Shown in pieces: positions 6,722 to 12,527 of a stretch of DNA of 12,527 nucleotides. Location of the stretch: the NCBI GenBank assembly GCA_902782785.1, contig CACZOH010000009.1, positions 1-12,527 on the forward strand. Reading direction: 5' to 3'. The position numbers and the translations under genes were made by a program. Numbering within the stretch: the first letter of the stretch is position 1; the number at the start of each line of letters is the position of its first letter. This DNA comes from an uncultured Ruminococcus sp. (GTDB lineage Bacteria > Bacillota > Clostridia > Oscillospirales > CAG-272). Under the pieces are notes generated by a model, which worked only from the letters and a program-made list of their open reading frames with translations, was not told where the DNA came from and did no database searches.

Positions 6722-6817
6722 ATGATTTCTTGGGTAGAGCTTATAGCTCTGTTATCCCTGATTGTATTGATCGTCGATCTCGTTGTTTCTGTATACAGCG
6801 GGAATAAAAAGAACTAA
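6722..6817 (+). CDS. 31-aa single-TM peptide, putative holin-like type I toxin
   Basis: ATG 6722 follows a very strong ribosome binding site (GGGAGGTGAT, 4 nt before the start) and encodes MISWVELIALLSLIVLIVDL plus VVSVYSGNKKN. One hydrophobic helix spans about residues 7-25, with a short N-terminus containing Trp4 and Glu6, one buried acidic residue (Asp19) and a positive C-tail (NKKN). Size, layout and the short charged tail match the putative holin-like toxins (Hol_Tox) of Firmicutes, which insert in the membrane when overproduced. The stop codon lies inside a long inverted repeat (6812-6850), and a convergent antisense RNA overlaps the 3' end. Toxicity is inferred from this layout, not shown. 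A harmless small membrane protein is the main alternative. Confidence 0.75.
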   Translation: MISWVELIALLSLIVLIVDLVVSVYSGNKKN

Positions 6818-6850
6818 CCGCCCTGCTTCCCCAAGTGTGAGCGGTTAGTT
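6804..6850 (-). terminator. Terminator of the antisense RNA
   Basis: AACTAACCG (6812-6820) and CGGTTAGTT (6842-6850) are perfect 9-base inverted copies. On the minus strand the stem is followed by C and then TTTTTATT (6811-6803), so it terminates in that direction. On the plus strand it is followed by CATTACTT, not a T-run, so it does not end the toxin mRNA. The repeat also covers the toxin stop codon. Confidence 0.8.
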
Positions 6851-6865
6851 CATTACTTATCCGAA

Positions 6866-6892
6866 GCAAACCGTTGCCGGTGTGCTCTTTTT
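6866..6892 (+). terminator. Terminator of the toxin mRNA
   Basis: GCAAACCG (6866-6873), loop TTGC, and CGGTGTGC (6878-6885) form an 8-bp stem with one A-G mismatch, followed by TCTTTTT (6886-6892). The toxin mRNA therefore should end near 6892, two bases from the predicted start of the antisense RNA, so the antisense RNA is covered entirely by the toxin transcript. Confidence 0.6.
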
Positions 6893-6900
6893 ACATTATC

Positions 6901-6929
6901 ATTATAGCATGCTTTTACGTTTTTGTCAA
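6901..6929 (-). promoter_or_regulatory. Perfect-consensus promoter of the antisense RNA
   Basis: On the minus strand TTGACA (6924-6929), a 17-nt spacer and TATAAT (6901-6906) match the SigA consensus at all 12 positions. It is the strongest promoter in the window and no reading frame follows it, which fits constitutive high-level production of a regulatory RNA. Confidence 0.9.
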
Positions 6930-6948
6930 TACCCGGAGCTTAATTTTA

Positions 6949-7608
6949 TCATAAAATGCTGTAGTCGTCGTCGCGGAGCATCGAGAGCAGCTCGCGCTCC
7001 GTTTTTATCTGCCGCTCCGTCGTTACGCCCGTGCCGCCCGCGTCCTCGGGCTGGTGGCAGTCGGAGCCGGCTATGGCGTGCATACCGTATTTTTCCGCCC
7101 ACGCTGCCGCTATATCGTTTCTGCTGTCGTGCCGCGGATTGCCGTTTTTCACCTCTATACCGAAAAGATACGCGGGATTTATTATCCTCATACCGTTACG
7201 GAACGGATGCGCCTGATAGAACAGAAAGCCCTCCTCGTTTGCCAGCGCGGAAAAATCCTTCGGCGACATTCTGAACAGCTCCCTGTATCTCGCCGCCGTG
7301 CCGTCGGACATTCCGTATATTAGGTAGTCGTTATCCGAATTGTCAAAACGTATCTCATAGCCGTTGAGCACCTTAAGTCCGCGCGCCTCTCCCTCTTTTT
7401 TCGCAAGAAGATACATATCGTTATAGTAACGGAAGAAATCGGACACTCCTTTTTCGTTTTCAAGTCTGTCTGCGGTATAAGTATTGAAGTGATTGGTTAT
7501 GACTATAAGGTCATAGCCCTTTTCAACGTACGCCTCCGCGATCTCCGCCGAGGACATATGGCCGCAGAACGAGACCTCGCTCGTATGAACGTGCAAGTCA
7601 ATTTTCAT
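6949..7608 (-). CDS. PHP-domain metal-dependent phosphoesterase
   Basis: The 219-aa protein is a single PHP domain: HVH (His6, His8), ITNH (His40), GYEI (Glu85), AHPF (His134), EVKNGN (151-156) with His160 in NPRH, and GSDCH (Asp183, His185). These supply the usual metal ligands of the PHP fold. No extra domain is present and no signal peptide, so it is a cytosolic stand-alone PHP hydrolase; relatives cleave nucleotides, histidinol phosphate or other phosphoesters, and the substrate here is unknown. ATG 7606-7608 shares bases with the pmbA stop (TAATG), with no good ribosome binding site of its own, so translation is probably coupled. No terminator is seen between its stop and the antisense-RNA promoter 20 bases on. 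Confidence 0.92.
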   Translation of the reverse strand: MKIDLHVHTSEVSFCGHMSSAEIAEAYVEKGYDLIVITNHFNTYTADRLENEKGVSDFFRYYNDMYLLAKKEGEARGLKVLNGYEIRFDNSDNDYLIYGMSDGTAARYRELFRMSPKDFSALANEEGFLFYQAHPFRNGMRIINPAYLFGIEVKNGNPRHDSRNDIAAAWAEKYGMHAIAGSDCHQPEDAGGTGVTTERQIKTERELLSMLRDDDYSIL

Positions 7609-8882
7609 TACAGTACGGATACGCCTTTCATAAGCAGCTTTACGGGACCTTTATAGTTGCGGACAACGTCCGTTTTCTTTGACAGGCGTAGGGTCGAAAG
7701 CACGTTTGAGAGCTTTGCGCTCATGGAAATACCCGTTACCGGCGTCGTTTTTCCGTTTTCGTGCAGATACGCGAGCCTTATCTCGCCGCCTATATAATCG
7801 TTATAAAGATCTATCTGTATTCCGGACATGGAGACGCACTCTATATACGGCTCTTTTTCAATTTCTTCGTCTTCAAGCGTGCCGGCTCCGAGCTCGATAC
7901 AGCCGAGATTTCCGCTCGGTTCCTTTATTCCGAGATACTGACCGAAACGCACCGGGCCGTAGCTTCCGCATACGACGCCGTCTTTTATTATCTGCTTGTC
8001 GGAAAGCGGCGCTCCGTCCGCGTCGAAGAACGCGGAATTTTCGCTTCCCTCTATTACGCCTCTCATCGTGAGGTTTATTTTGTCTCCGTCGCCCGTCTGA
8101 AGATCGTCGCCCTCTTTGTGAAGATTTGCGTGCGAGTAGATCGAACGGTAATTGCAGTCGTAAGAAAGCTGACCGCAGAGCGCCGCTGTTTCAAACGGAC
8201 GCAGAACGACGTTTATCAAAAGCTCTTTGCCGGGCTTTTCGGCTCTGTATCTGTCCGCGACCTCTTTCATTTTTTCTCTTATTTCCGCGGTTATCTTCTC
8301 TTTGTCGAAAACGGTGAAGCGGTAATCCTCGTACAGTTCAACCGACTGTTTTTCGTCCGTAAACGTCGGTATCGCCTCTATCATGACGCGGTTGACTGTC
8401 TGCTTTTTGTCAACGCCGCGGCTGTTTACGACGCGCGTGGTGTCGCGGTAGATGAATATCTCAAGCGCGTTTATCGATCCGCCCTCCGTGTCGTCCGCGT
8501 CGTAGACCGCGTCGGCTATCATCCTGCCGAGCGTCTTTGGCTCGTATCCGTCAAGATTTGTCGGAAGCTCCGCTGTGAGCTCGCCCTTTCCGGGAAGCTC
8601 GTACGGTTTGTTGTTGACGAGCGAGGCGCGCGCCGCGGCGGACTTTATTTTCGCCTTTATATCGTCCTCCGTCATCGATTTGAAGACGTGGAACGCCGAT
8701 TCTCCCTCAAACTCTCCGTGATTTACGTAAACGGTGACCTCGGTAGAGGTCGTGTCGGTGCTTCTCACCGTTTCAAGATCTCTGTGAACGAAGAAAAGCT
8801 CGTATGACAAAACGGTCTTTTCCGTAACTCTGTAGCCGTCTATACCGCTGTAATTATCAAGTATATCCTTAAGTTTTTTCAT
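7608..8882 (-). CDS. pmbA: TldE/PmbA-type subunit of the TldD/TldE protease
   Basis: The 424-aa protein aligns by pattern with PmbA/TldE: the central IRxxTx-like segment (RDTTRVVNSRGVD), the C-terminal beta-rich core with SGNLGCIELGAGT, and the conserved end (MSAKLSNVLSTLRLSKKTD). At the place where TldD has HExxxH it carries FETAALCGQL, so it has no zinc site; in the known heterodimer TldE is the non-catalytic partner. The start ATG (8880-8882) overlaps the tldD stop as ATGA and a GGGTGAAATTAGG precedes it. A longer frame to 8936 lies inside tldD and is rejected. Directly downstream of tldD as expected for a complex. Confidence 0.93.
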   Translation of the reverse strand: MKKLKDILDNYSGIDGYRVTEKTVLSYELFFVHRDLETVRSTDTTSTEVTVYVNHGEFEGESAFHVFKSMTEDDIKAKIKSAAARASLVNNKPYELPGKGELTAELPTNLDGYEPKTLGRMIADAVYDADDTEGGSINALEIFIYRDTTRVVNSRGVDKKQTVNRVMIEAIPTFTDEKQSVELYEDYRFTVFDKEKITAEIREKMKEVADRYRAEKPGKELLINVVLRPFETAALCGQLSYDCNYRSIYSHANLHKEGDDLQTGDGDKINLTMRGVIEGSENSAFFDADGAPLSDKQIIKDGVVCGSYGPVRFGQYLGIKEPSGNLGCIELGAGTLEDEEIEKEPYIECVSMSGIQIDLYNDYIGGEIRLAYLHENGKTTPVTGISMSAKLSNVLSTLRLSKKTDVVRNYKGPVKLLMKGVSVL

Positions 8883-10276
8883 CCTAATTTCACCCTCGCT
8901 TTCAGATTGGGACCGCCGTCGGAGACGCGCACCCATTCCTTGTAACCCTTGCCGCAGAAGCCCGAGCCGTGTACCTCGAAGCCGTCGGAGATCATGGATA
9001 TGGATTTGAGCAGCTCGGGAACGGAACCGCTCATGACCACGGGCGATACGTAGTTTTCCGTAAGCTTGCCGTCAACTATTTCTATACCGTATTCCGCGGT
9101 GCACTGTATCTGCCAGTTCTTCGGGTCCTCCATACCGTTGTTCGTCTCGAACAGCATATAGCCGTGTTTGACGGAGGCGATCATATCCTCAAGCTTGTCC
9201 GTACCCTTTGAAAAGAAAGTGTTCGTCATTCTGGAGTACGCTTTTCTTCTGTAATTGTCGCGGCGTCCGTTGCCCGTGGGCTCCGTGCCGAGCTGCGTGG
9301 CGGAGCCGAGGTCGGAAAGTCCGGCGACAAGCACGCCGTCCTTTATTATCTGCGTGTCGTGCGCTAATACTCCGTCGTCGTCAAAGAAATAGGACGCGAC
9401 GGACAGGGTCGCCGATGCGCCGTCGTGCATATTCGTTATGGGCGAGGCGACGTACTGACCCACGCAGTATTTCGCCATCGCTCTGTCCTTTACGAACTGG
9501 TCCATCTCGACGCCGTGACCGAACGCCTCGTGCGCTATCAGTCCCGTTATCGAGCTGTCCGTGATGACGTCGTAAACGCCGGGCTTTATGGGCTGCGCCT
9601 TCGCCAGATGCTTTGCAAGGTCAATCACGCCGTCAAGTCCGTTATAAAGCTTCTCGATTATTTCCGCCAGAGTGCCGGCGCCCTCGCTCTTTCTCGCGTG
9701 CGCCATTTTGCCGTCGTTGTAAATGACGTATTTTACGCCGTTGGCCCAGCCGTAATGCTGTGAAAGCTCTCTGTTTTTCGTTATGAAAAGCTTTGATACC
9801 GTGTGCGTCTGTATGGCGCATATACCGTTCAGCACCTTTTCGTCCTTTTCGCAGAGCTTATCCGATATCTCTTTGCAGACCTTCAGAAGATATTCGTCCG
9901 TATAATCGGAAAAATCCGTTTCGCGGACAAAATCCTTCTTCATCGGCTCGTCCTTTATAACGCTTGTCTTTATGCGTCTTCCGTCAAGCTCCGGGTCGGT
10001 CCTGACAGCGTTCACGATCTTTTCCGCAAGCGCTTTTTTGTCGCCCGTCACGTCGTCGCACGAATACTCGTAAAACGACCTTCCGGAATGCATTTTTATG
10101 ACAAAGCCGCATTCTCCCTCGCTGTCGCGGGCGCCCGTCATTCTTCTGTCCGCGCTGTACGCGGCGGAGCGCACGTCCGTGCCGAGGATGCTGACGTATC
10201 CGAAGTAACGCCCGAGCTCGTCAACGAGTGCGCGGCAGTCTTCTCTTATACCGTCCAAATACGTTGAAAAAGGCAT
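8879..10276 (-). CDS. tldD: TldD-type zinc metalloprotease subunit
   Basis: The 465-aa protein has the family's HEAFGH motif (249-254; zinc His249 and His254, catalytic Glu250) and the late Cys in GFCGKG (Cys441) that is the third zinc ligand in Escherichia coli TldD. With TldE it forms a chamber that degrades unfolded peptides; in enterobacteria it matures microcin B17 and degrades the CcdA antitoxin. The start ATG (10274-10276) has AGGAGGGG 7 nt upstream and its own promoter. No RiPP precursor or synthetase gene was seen nearby, so a housekeeping peptide-degrading role is more likely. First gene of the tldD-pmbA-PHP operon. Confidence 0.95.
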   Translation of the reverse strand: MPFSTYLDGIREDCRALVDELGRYFGYVSILGTDVRSAAYSADRRMTGARDSEGECGFVIKMHSGRSFYEYSCDDVTGDKKALAEKIVNAVRTDPELDGRRIKTSVIKDEPMKKDFVRETDFSDYTDEYLLKVCKEISDKLCEKDEKVLNGICAIQTHTVSKLFITKNRELSQHYGWANGVKYVIYNDGKMAHARKSEGAGTLAEIIEKLYNGLDGVIDLAKHLAKAQPIKPGVYDVITDSSITGLIAHEAFGHGVEMDQFVKDRAMAKYCVGQYVASPITNMHDGASATLSVASYFFDDDGVLAHDTQIIKDGVLVAGLSDLGSATQLGTEPTGNGRRDNYRRKAYSRMTNTFFSKGTDKLEDMIASVKHGYMLFETNNGMEDPKNWQIQCTAEYGIEIVDGKLTENYVSPVVMSGSVPELLKSISMISDGFEVHGSGFCGKGYKEWVRVSDGGPNLKARVKLG

Positions 10277-10308
10277 ATATTATCCCCTCCTTCTTATTTC
10301 ATTATCGG

Positions 10309-10337
10309 ATTATAACGAATAAAAATGAATTTTTCAA
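10309..10337 (-). promoter_or_regulatory. Promoter of the tldD-pmbA-PHP operon
   Basis: On the minus strand TTGAAA (10332-10337), 17-nt spacer, and TATAAT (10309-10314). Start near 10302, about 26 nt before the tldD ATG. Confidence 0.75.
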
Positions 10338-10367
10338 TATTTAAGTTGATATAGAATAAAAAATGAC

Positions 10368-10408
10368 GTGAAAACGGCGGTAAGGCGCGTCACAATACCG
10401 TTTTTCAC
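10368..10408. repeat. Imperfect inverted repeat in the tldD/VTC gap
   Basis: GTGAAAA (10368-10374) with CGGTA (10378-10382) is complementary to TACCG (10396-10400) with TTTTCAC (10402-10408), separated by a 3-by-1 internal loop and a 13-nt hairpin loop. On the minus strand a T6 run follows 4 nt after the stem, so it could act as a terminator against transcription coming from the right. It may also be an operator between the two divergent operons. Confidence 0.4.
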
Positions 10409-10476
10409 AAGATTTTCAGAAAAACAGCGTACCGGATTTCACAATCTCCTTTTATAATAATTAAAAACAGATAAAA

Positions 10477-10506
10477 TTAACAAAGTGTAAAAACATATTC
10501 TATATT
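10477..10506 (+). promoter_or_regulatory. Candidate promoter of the VTC-DUF4956-CotH operon
   Basis: TTAACA (10477-10482), an 18-nt spacer and TATATT (10501-10506) each match 5 of 6 consensus bases. Start near 10513, about 67 nt before the TTG start. The region is AT-rich, so chance matches are possible. Confidence 0.4.
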
Positions 10507-10579
10507 ATGACAATTTGTTTGTTATGCGTTGATTTATTAAAATCTGATTGATAATATGATATGAGGAGGTGAGGAGAAA

Positions 10580-11296
10580 TTGGCCATAACAACGTTTCGG
10601 CGTTATGAAAAAAAATTTTACATAACAAAAAAGCAGCGCGACGCTCTTCTCCCCGCTGTTTTTGAGCACATGGACCCGGATCCGTACTGTCTTGACGGCA
10701 AAAGCTACAACCTTGTAAACCTCTATTTCGACGACGACGAGAACACGGTCGTGCTCAATTCCATTCTGAAGCCGCATTATAAAGAAAAACTGCGTCTGAG
10801 AAGCTACGGCGCGCCGGAGAGCGACGATTCTACGGTATATCTTGAAATAAAAAGCAAGCTTTACGGTATCGTGGCAAAACGCCGCGTGGGTATGCGCTTC
10901 GGCGACGCGATGGAATACATCAGAAGCGGCAAAAGACCGAAGACCGACTTGTATATGCAGAAACAGGTGCTTGACGAGATAGACGAGTTCAGGAGACGGA
11001 CGCCGTGCGAGCCGAAGCTCGTTATCTCGTATGACAGACAGGCATATTTTCAGCGCGGCAACAGATCCATACGTCTTACGTTTGACGACAACATCGTGAC
11101 GAACAGGGATCAGCTTGACATTTCAAAATTCAGGACGGGAGAGCCTCTCATACCGGGCGACCGCGTGATACTTGAGATAAAGGTACCGGACACGCTTCCT
11201 CTCTGGCTGTCAAAAGCTCTGTCCGATGAAGGGATTTTCATCACCAGCTTTTCAAAATACGGAAAAGAATTTCAAAAAAACACACCACATGATTAA
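10580..11296 (+). CDS. VTC-domain protein, probable polyphosphate polymerase
   Basis: The 238-aa protein is one VTC domain of the triphosphate tunnel (CYTH-like) fold. Charged tunnel-lining motifs are visible: RYEKKF (8-13), KEKLRLRSYG (68-77), YLEIKSK (87-93), VAKRRV (98-103), YDR (151-153), ILEIKVP (197-203) and SFSKYG (223-228). In yeast Vtc4 this domain makes polyphosphate from ATP; bacterial copies next to a DUF4956 membrane protein and CotH are known. There is no membrane segment, so it should sit at the inner face of the membrane with the DUF4956 protein. The TTG start (10580-10582) is chosen by AGGAGGT 9 nt upstream and the family N-terminus. It is the first gene of the plus-strand operon; DUF4956 starts 17 nt after its stop. 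Confidence 0.92.
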   Translation: MAITTFRRYEKKFYITKKQRDALLPAVFEHMDPDPYCLDGKSYNLVNLYFDDDENTVVLNSILKPHYKEKLRLRSYGAPESDDSTVYLEIKSKLYGIVAKRRVGMRFGDAMEYIRSGKRPKTDLYMQKQVLDEIDEFRRRTPCEPKLVISYDRQAYFQRGNRSIRLTFDDNIVTNRDQLDISKFRTGEPLIPGDRVILEIKVPDTLPLWLSKALSDEGIFITSFSKYGKEFQKNTPHD

Positions 11297-11313
11297 AAGG
11301 TCGGTACAAAAAA

Positions 11314-12039
11314 ATGAATTTATTAACTGCAACAGGCGCAAATTTTTCTTTTGAAACTTTGTTTTCAACACAGATAGGCGGTGAAAAGCTAACGCTTCCC
11401 GCCGCTCTGATAATGGTGGGCACGGCTCTCGTATTAGGCTTCGGCGTCGCGCTCTTATATTATTTCACGCAGAGAAAGGCGGGCGGAAGCACAACGCTCT
11501 CCGTTACCCTGCTCATTGTCCCCGCGATCGTTGCCATGATAGTTCTTCTCATACAGAACAATCTGGCGCGCGCGTTCACGCTTGCCGGTGCTCTTGCGAT
11601 CATAAGATACCGTTCGGAGCCGGCGTCTCCGCGCGATATAGCGTACGTTCTGTTCTCTCTTGCCATCGGTATCGGCTGCGGAATAGGGTACGTTTCCTAC
11701 GCCGTGTTGTTCACGGTCATATTCTGCGCCGTGCTGCTCGCCGTTTCCCTGACGCACTTCGGCAGTCTCGGACGCGACACGCTGCTTCTTAAGATACTCA
11801 TACCGGAGAATCTCAATTTTGACGGCGTTTACGACGATATACTGAACGAATATACGACGAGCTGGAAGCTGCGCCGCGTGCAGACGACTGATTTCGGCAC
11901 CGTGTTTGAGCTTCTGTTCATCATAAGATTCAAAAAAGGCATTGACCGCAAGGAATTTGTCGATAAAATAAGATGCAGGAACGGCAATCTGAACGTAACG
12001 CTCAATCTCATGCCGGATGAAGAAAAGGTAAGAAAATGA
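11314..12039 (+). CDS. DUF4956-family membrane protein
   Basis: The 241-aa protein has about four hydrophobic segments (near 29-51, 63-81, 110-124 and 126-147) and a soluble C-terminal third (about 152-241). The conserved loop NLARAFTLAGALAIIRYRS (83-101), followed by SPRDIAY, marks the DUF4956 family. It regularly accompanies VTC-domain genes in bacteria and has been proposed as the membrane partner of the polymerase or as a polyphosphate exit path; that role is an inference. Its ATG at 11314 has only a distant AAAGG. Its stop overlaps the CotH start as ATGA. Confidence 0.9.
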   Translation: MNLLTATGANFSFETLFSTQIGGEKLTLPAALIMVGTALVLGFGVALLYYFTQRKAGGSTTLSVTLLIVPAIVAMIVLLIQNNLARAFTLAGALAIIRYRSEPASPRDIAYVLFSLAIGIGCGIGYVSYAVLFTVIFCAVLLAVSLTHFGSLGRDTLLLKILIPENLNFDGVYDDILNEYTTSWKLRRVQTTDFGTVFELLFIIRFKKGIDRKEFVDKIRCRNGNLNVTLNLMPDEEKVRK

Positions 12040-12527
12040 AAAAAAGCGTTTTTTTCAGAATCATATCCGCCGTCCTTGCGATCCTGACGCTGTCGCTCTG
12101 CTCCTGCAAAGTCGACCTCGGCATATCAACCGAAGCCGAAACAGATGATAACGGCACCGTCGTCCTTCCCTCCGGTCTCGGCGATATAGGAAGAAAAAGC
12201 GGCGAATACAACGGAATGTTTGACGGAATAATGACGGTGAACGTCACAATGGGCGAGGCGGAGCTTTCCACCGTACTCGATCATGCGGATTCGGAAATGT
12301 ACTGCGAATGCGGGGTTTCCGTCGGCAGGGAAAGTCTGCAGAACGTGGGTATAAAACCGAGAGGAAACACCGCGTACGTCACCGAATGCGACAGCCGCAA
12401 ATATTCATTCAAGCTGAAATTCAACAAATATACAAAGGGCCAGAAGCTGAACGGACTTGACGAAATGTATCTGAACAATATGTCGTACGATCCGTCGTTC
12501 GTAAGAGAATATCTCGCATACGCTCTG
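12036..12527 (+). CDS. CotH-kinase-like lipoprotein (3' end outside window)
   Basis: The first 164 codons are present. The N-terminus is a lipoprotein signal: MKKSVFFR, hydrophobic stretch, and LCSC with Cys24 as the probable lipidated residue (Cys at -2 is unusual). After a spacer the CotH-kinase start is seen: VGIKPRGNT (104-112, with Arg109/Asn111), YSFKLKFNKY (123-132), GLDEMYLNN (140-148) and DPSFVREYLAYAL (152-164). CotH proteins have an atypical protein-kinase-like fold and phosphorylate coat proteins in Bacillus spores. Here it would face outward, anchored to the membrane. ATG 12036 has AAAAGG 7 nt upstream and overlaps the DUF4956 stop. The catalytic half lies beyond the right edge. 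Confidence 0.92.
   Translation, partial: MKKSVFFRIISAVLAILTLSLCSCKVDLGISTEAETDDNGTVVLPSGLGDIGRKSGEYNGMFDGIMTVNVTMGEAELSTVLDHADSEMYCECGVSVGRESLQNVGIKPRGNTAYVTECDSRKYSFKLKFNKYTKGQKLNGLDEMYLNNMSYDPSFVREYLAYAL

Larger units (their letters stand above)
6804..6894 (-). ncRNA. Putative antitoxin antisense RNA (about 90 nt)
   Basis: Transcription from the promoter at 6901-6929 should start near 6894 and stop at the T-run near 6804. The RNA would be complementary to the last codons of the toxin and almost all of its 3' UTR. It can form an ACCG-GCAA-CGGT hairpin (GNRA loop) near its 5' end and the 9-bp terminator stem at its 3' end, both suited to loop-loop pairing with the target. The overlap at the 3' ends of convergent transcripts recalls txpA/RatA and bsrG/SR4 of Bacillus subtilis. 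Boundaries are predicted from promoter and terminator only. Confidence 0.7.
10277..10579. other. Divergent intergenic region between tldD and the VTC gene
   Basis: This 303-bp AT-rich gap holds the tldD promoter (10309-10337), an inverted repeat (10368-10408), a candidate promoter for the VTC operon (10477-10506) and the VTC ribosome binding site (AGGAGGT at 10564-10570). The word TCACAA occurs three times (10390, 10405, 10439). No ORF with a convincing start or RNA gene was found in it. Confidence 0.7.

Noticed and set aside
6812..6850. Inverted repeat as a two-way terminator for both toxin and antisense RNA.
   Set aside because: Only the minus-strand side has a T-run; a separate plus-strand terminator is present at 6866-6892.
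7761..8807. Long plus-strand open frame (348 codons) opposite pmbA.
   Set aside because: It mirrors the real gene on the other strand; the product is Arg/Val/Tyr-rich without motifs, and no ribosome binding site or promoter precedes it.
8883..8936. N-terminal extension of pmbA by 18 codons.
   Set aside because: It lies inside tldD, and the ATGA overlap gives a start matching the family's N-terminus.
10453..10458. TATAAT as a -10 box for the VTC operon.
   Set aside because: No acceptable -35 box at 16-18 nt upstream; the pair at 10477-10506 fits better.

Overview
The window looks like chromosome from an uncultured Firmicute, most likely a gut-type Clostridia. This rests on strong AGGAGG-type ribosome binding sites, near-consensus SigA promoters with TG-extended -10 boxes, TTG starts, a lipoprotein signal, a CD3324-like small HTH protein and a Clostridia/Bacilli-type small membrane toxin. 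No phage, IS element, CRISPR array, tRNA or rRNA was seen. The species cannot be named from the sequence alone.

Left part (1-5934, all on the minus strand). A promoter at 5906-5934 starts a four-gene run: a two-TM membrane protein, an endonuclease/exonuclease/phosphatase (EEP) hydrolase, a Cys-type sulfatase and the tRNA-modification GTPase MnmE. Every junction is a 4-base ATGA stop/start overlap, so translation is probably coupled. Right after mnmE a near-perfect promoter (1728-1756) drives a secreted beta-propeller protein with a Thr/Glu-rich linker, which runs off the left edge.

Centre (5990-6950). A plus-strand promoter makes a ~175-nt structured leader with a possible 10-codon leader peptide, then an 88-aa HTH protein and a clear terminator. 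Next comes the most interesting locus: a 31-aa single-TM toxin-like peptide behind a ~150-nt leader that can hide its Shine-Dalgarno, and a convergent ~90-nt antisense RNA with a perfect-consensus promoter and its own terminator, overlapping the 3' end of the toxin mRNA. This has the full layout of a type I toxin-antitoxin module.

Right-centre (6949-10337, minus strand). A promoter at 10309-10337 drives tldD, pmbA/tldE and a PHP-family phosphoesterase, again with overlapping stop/start codons. TldD keeps the HExxxH and C-terminal Cys of the metalloprotease and PmbA lacks them, as expected for the heterodimer. No terminator follows the PHP gene before the antisense-RNA promoter.

Right edge (10580-12527, plus strand). 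A VTC-domain protein (polyphosphate-polymerase type), a DUF4956 membrane protein and the start of a CotH-kinase-like lipoprotein form an operon running off the right edge. The 303-bp gap between tldD and the VTC gene holds the divergent promoters and an inverted repeat.
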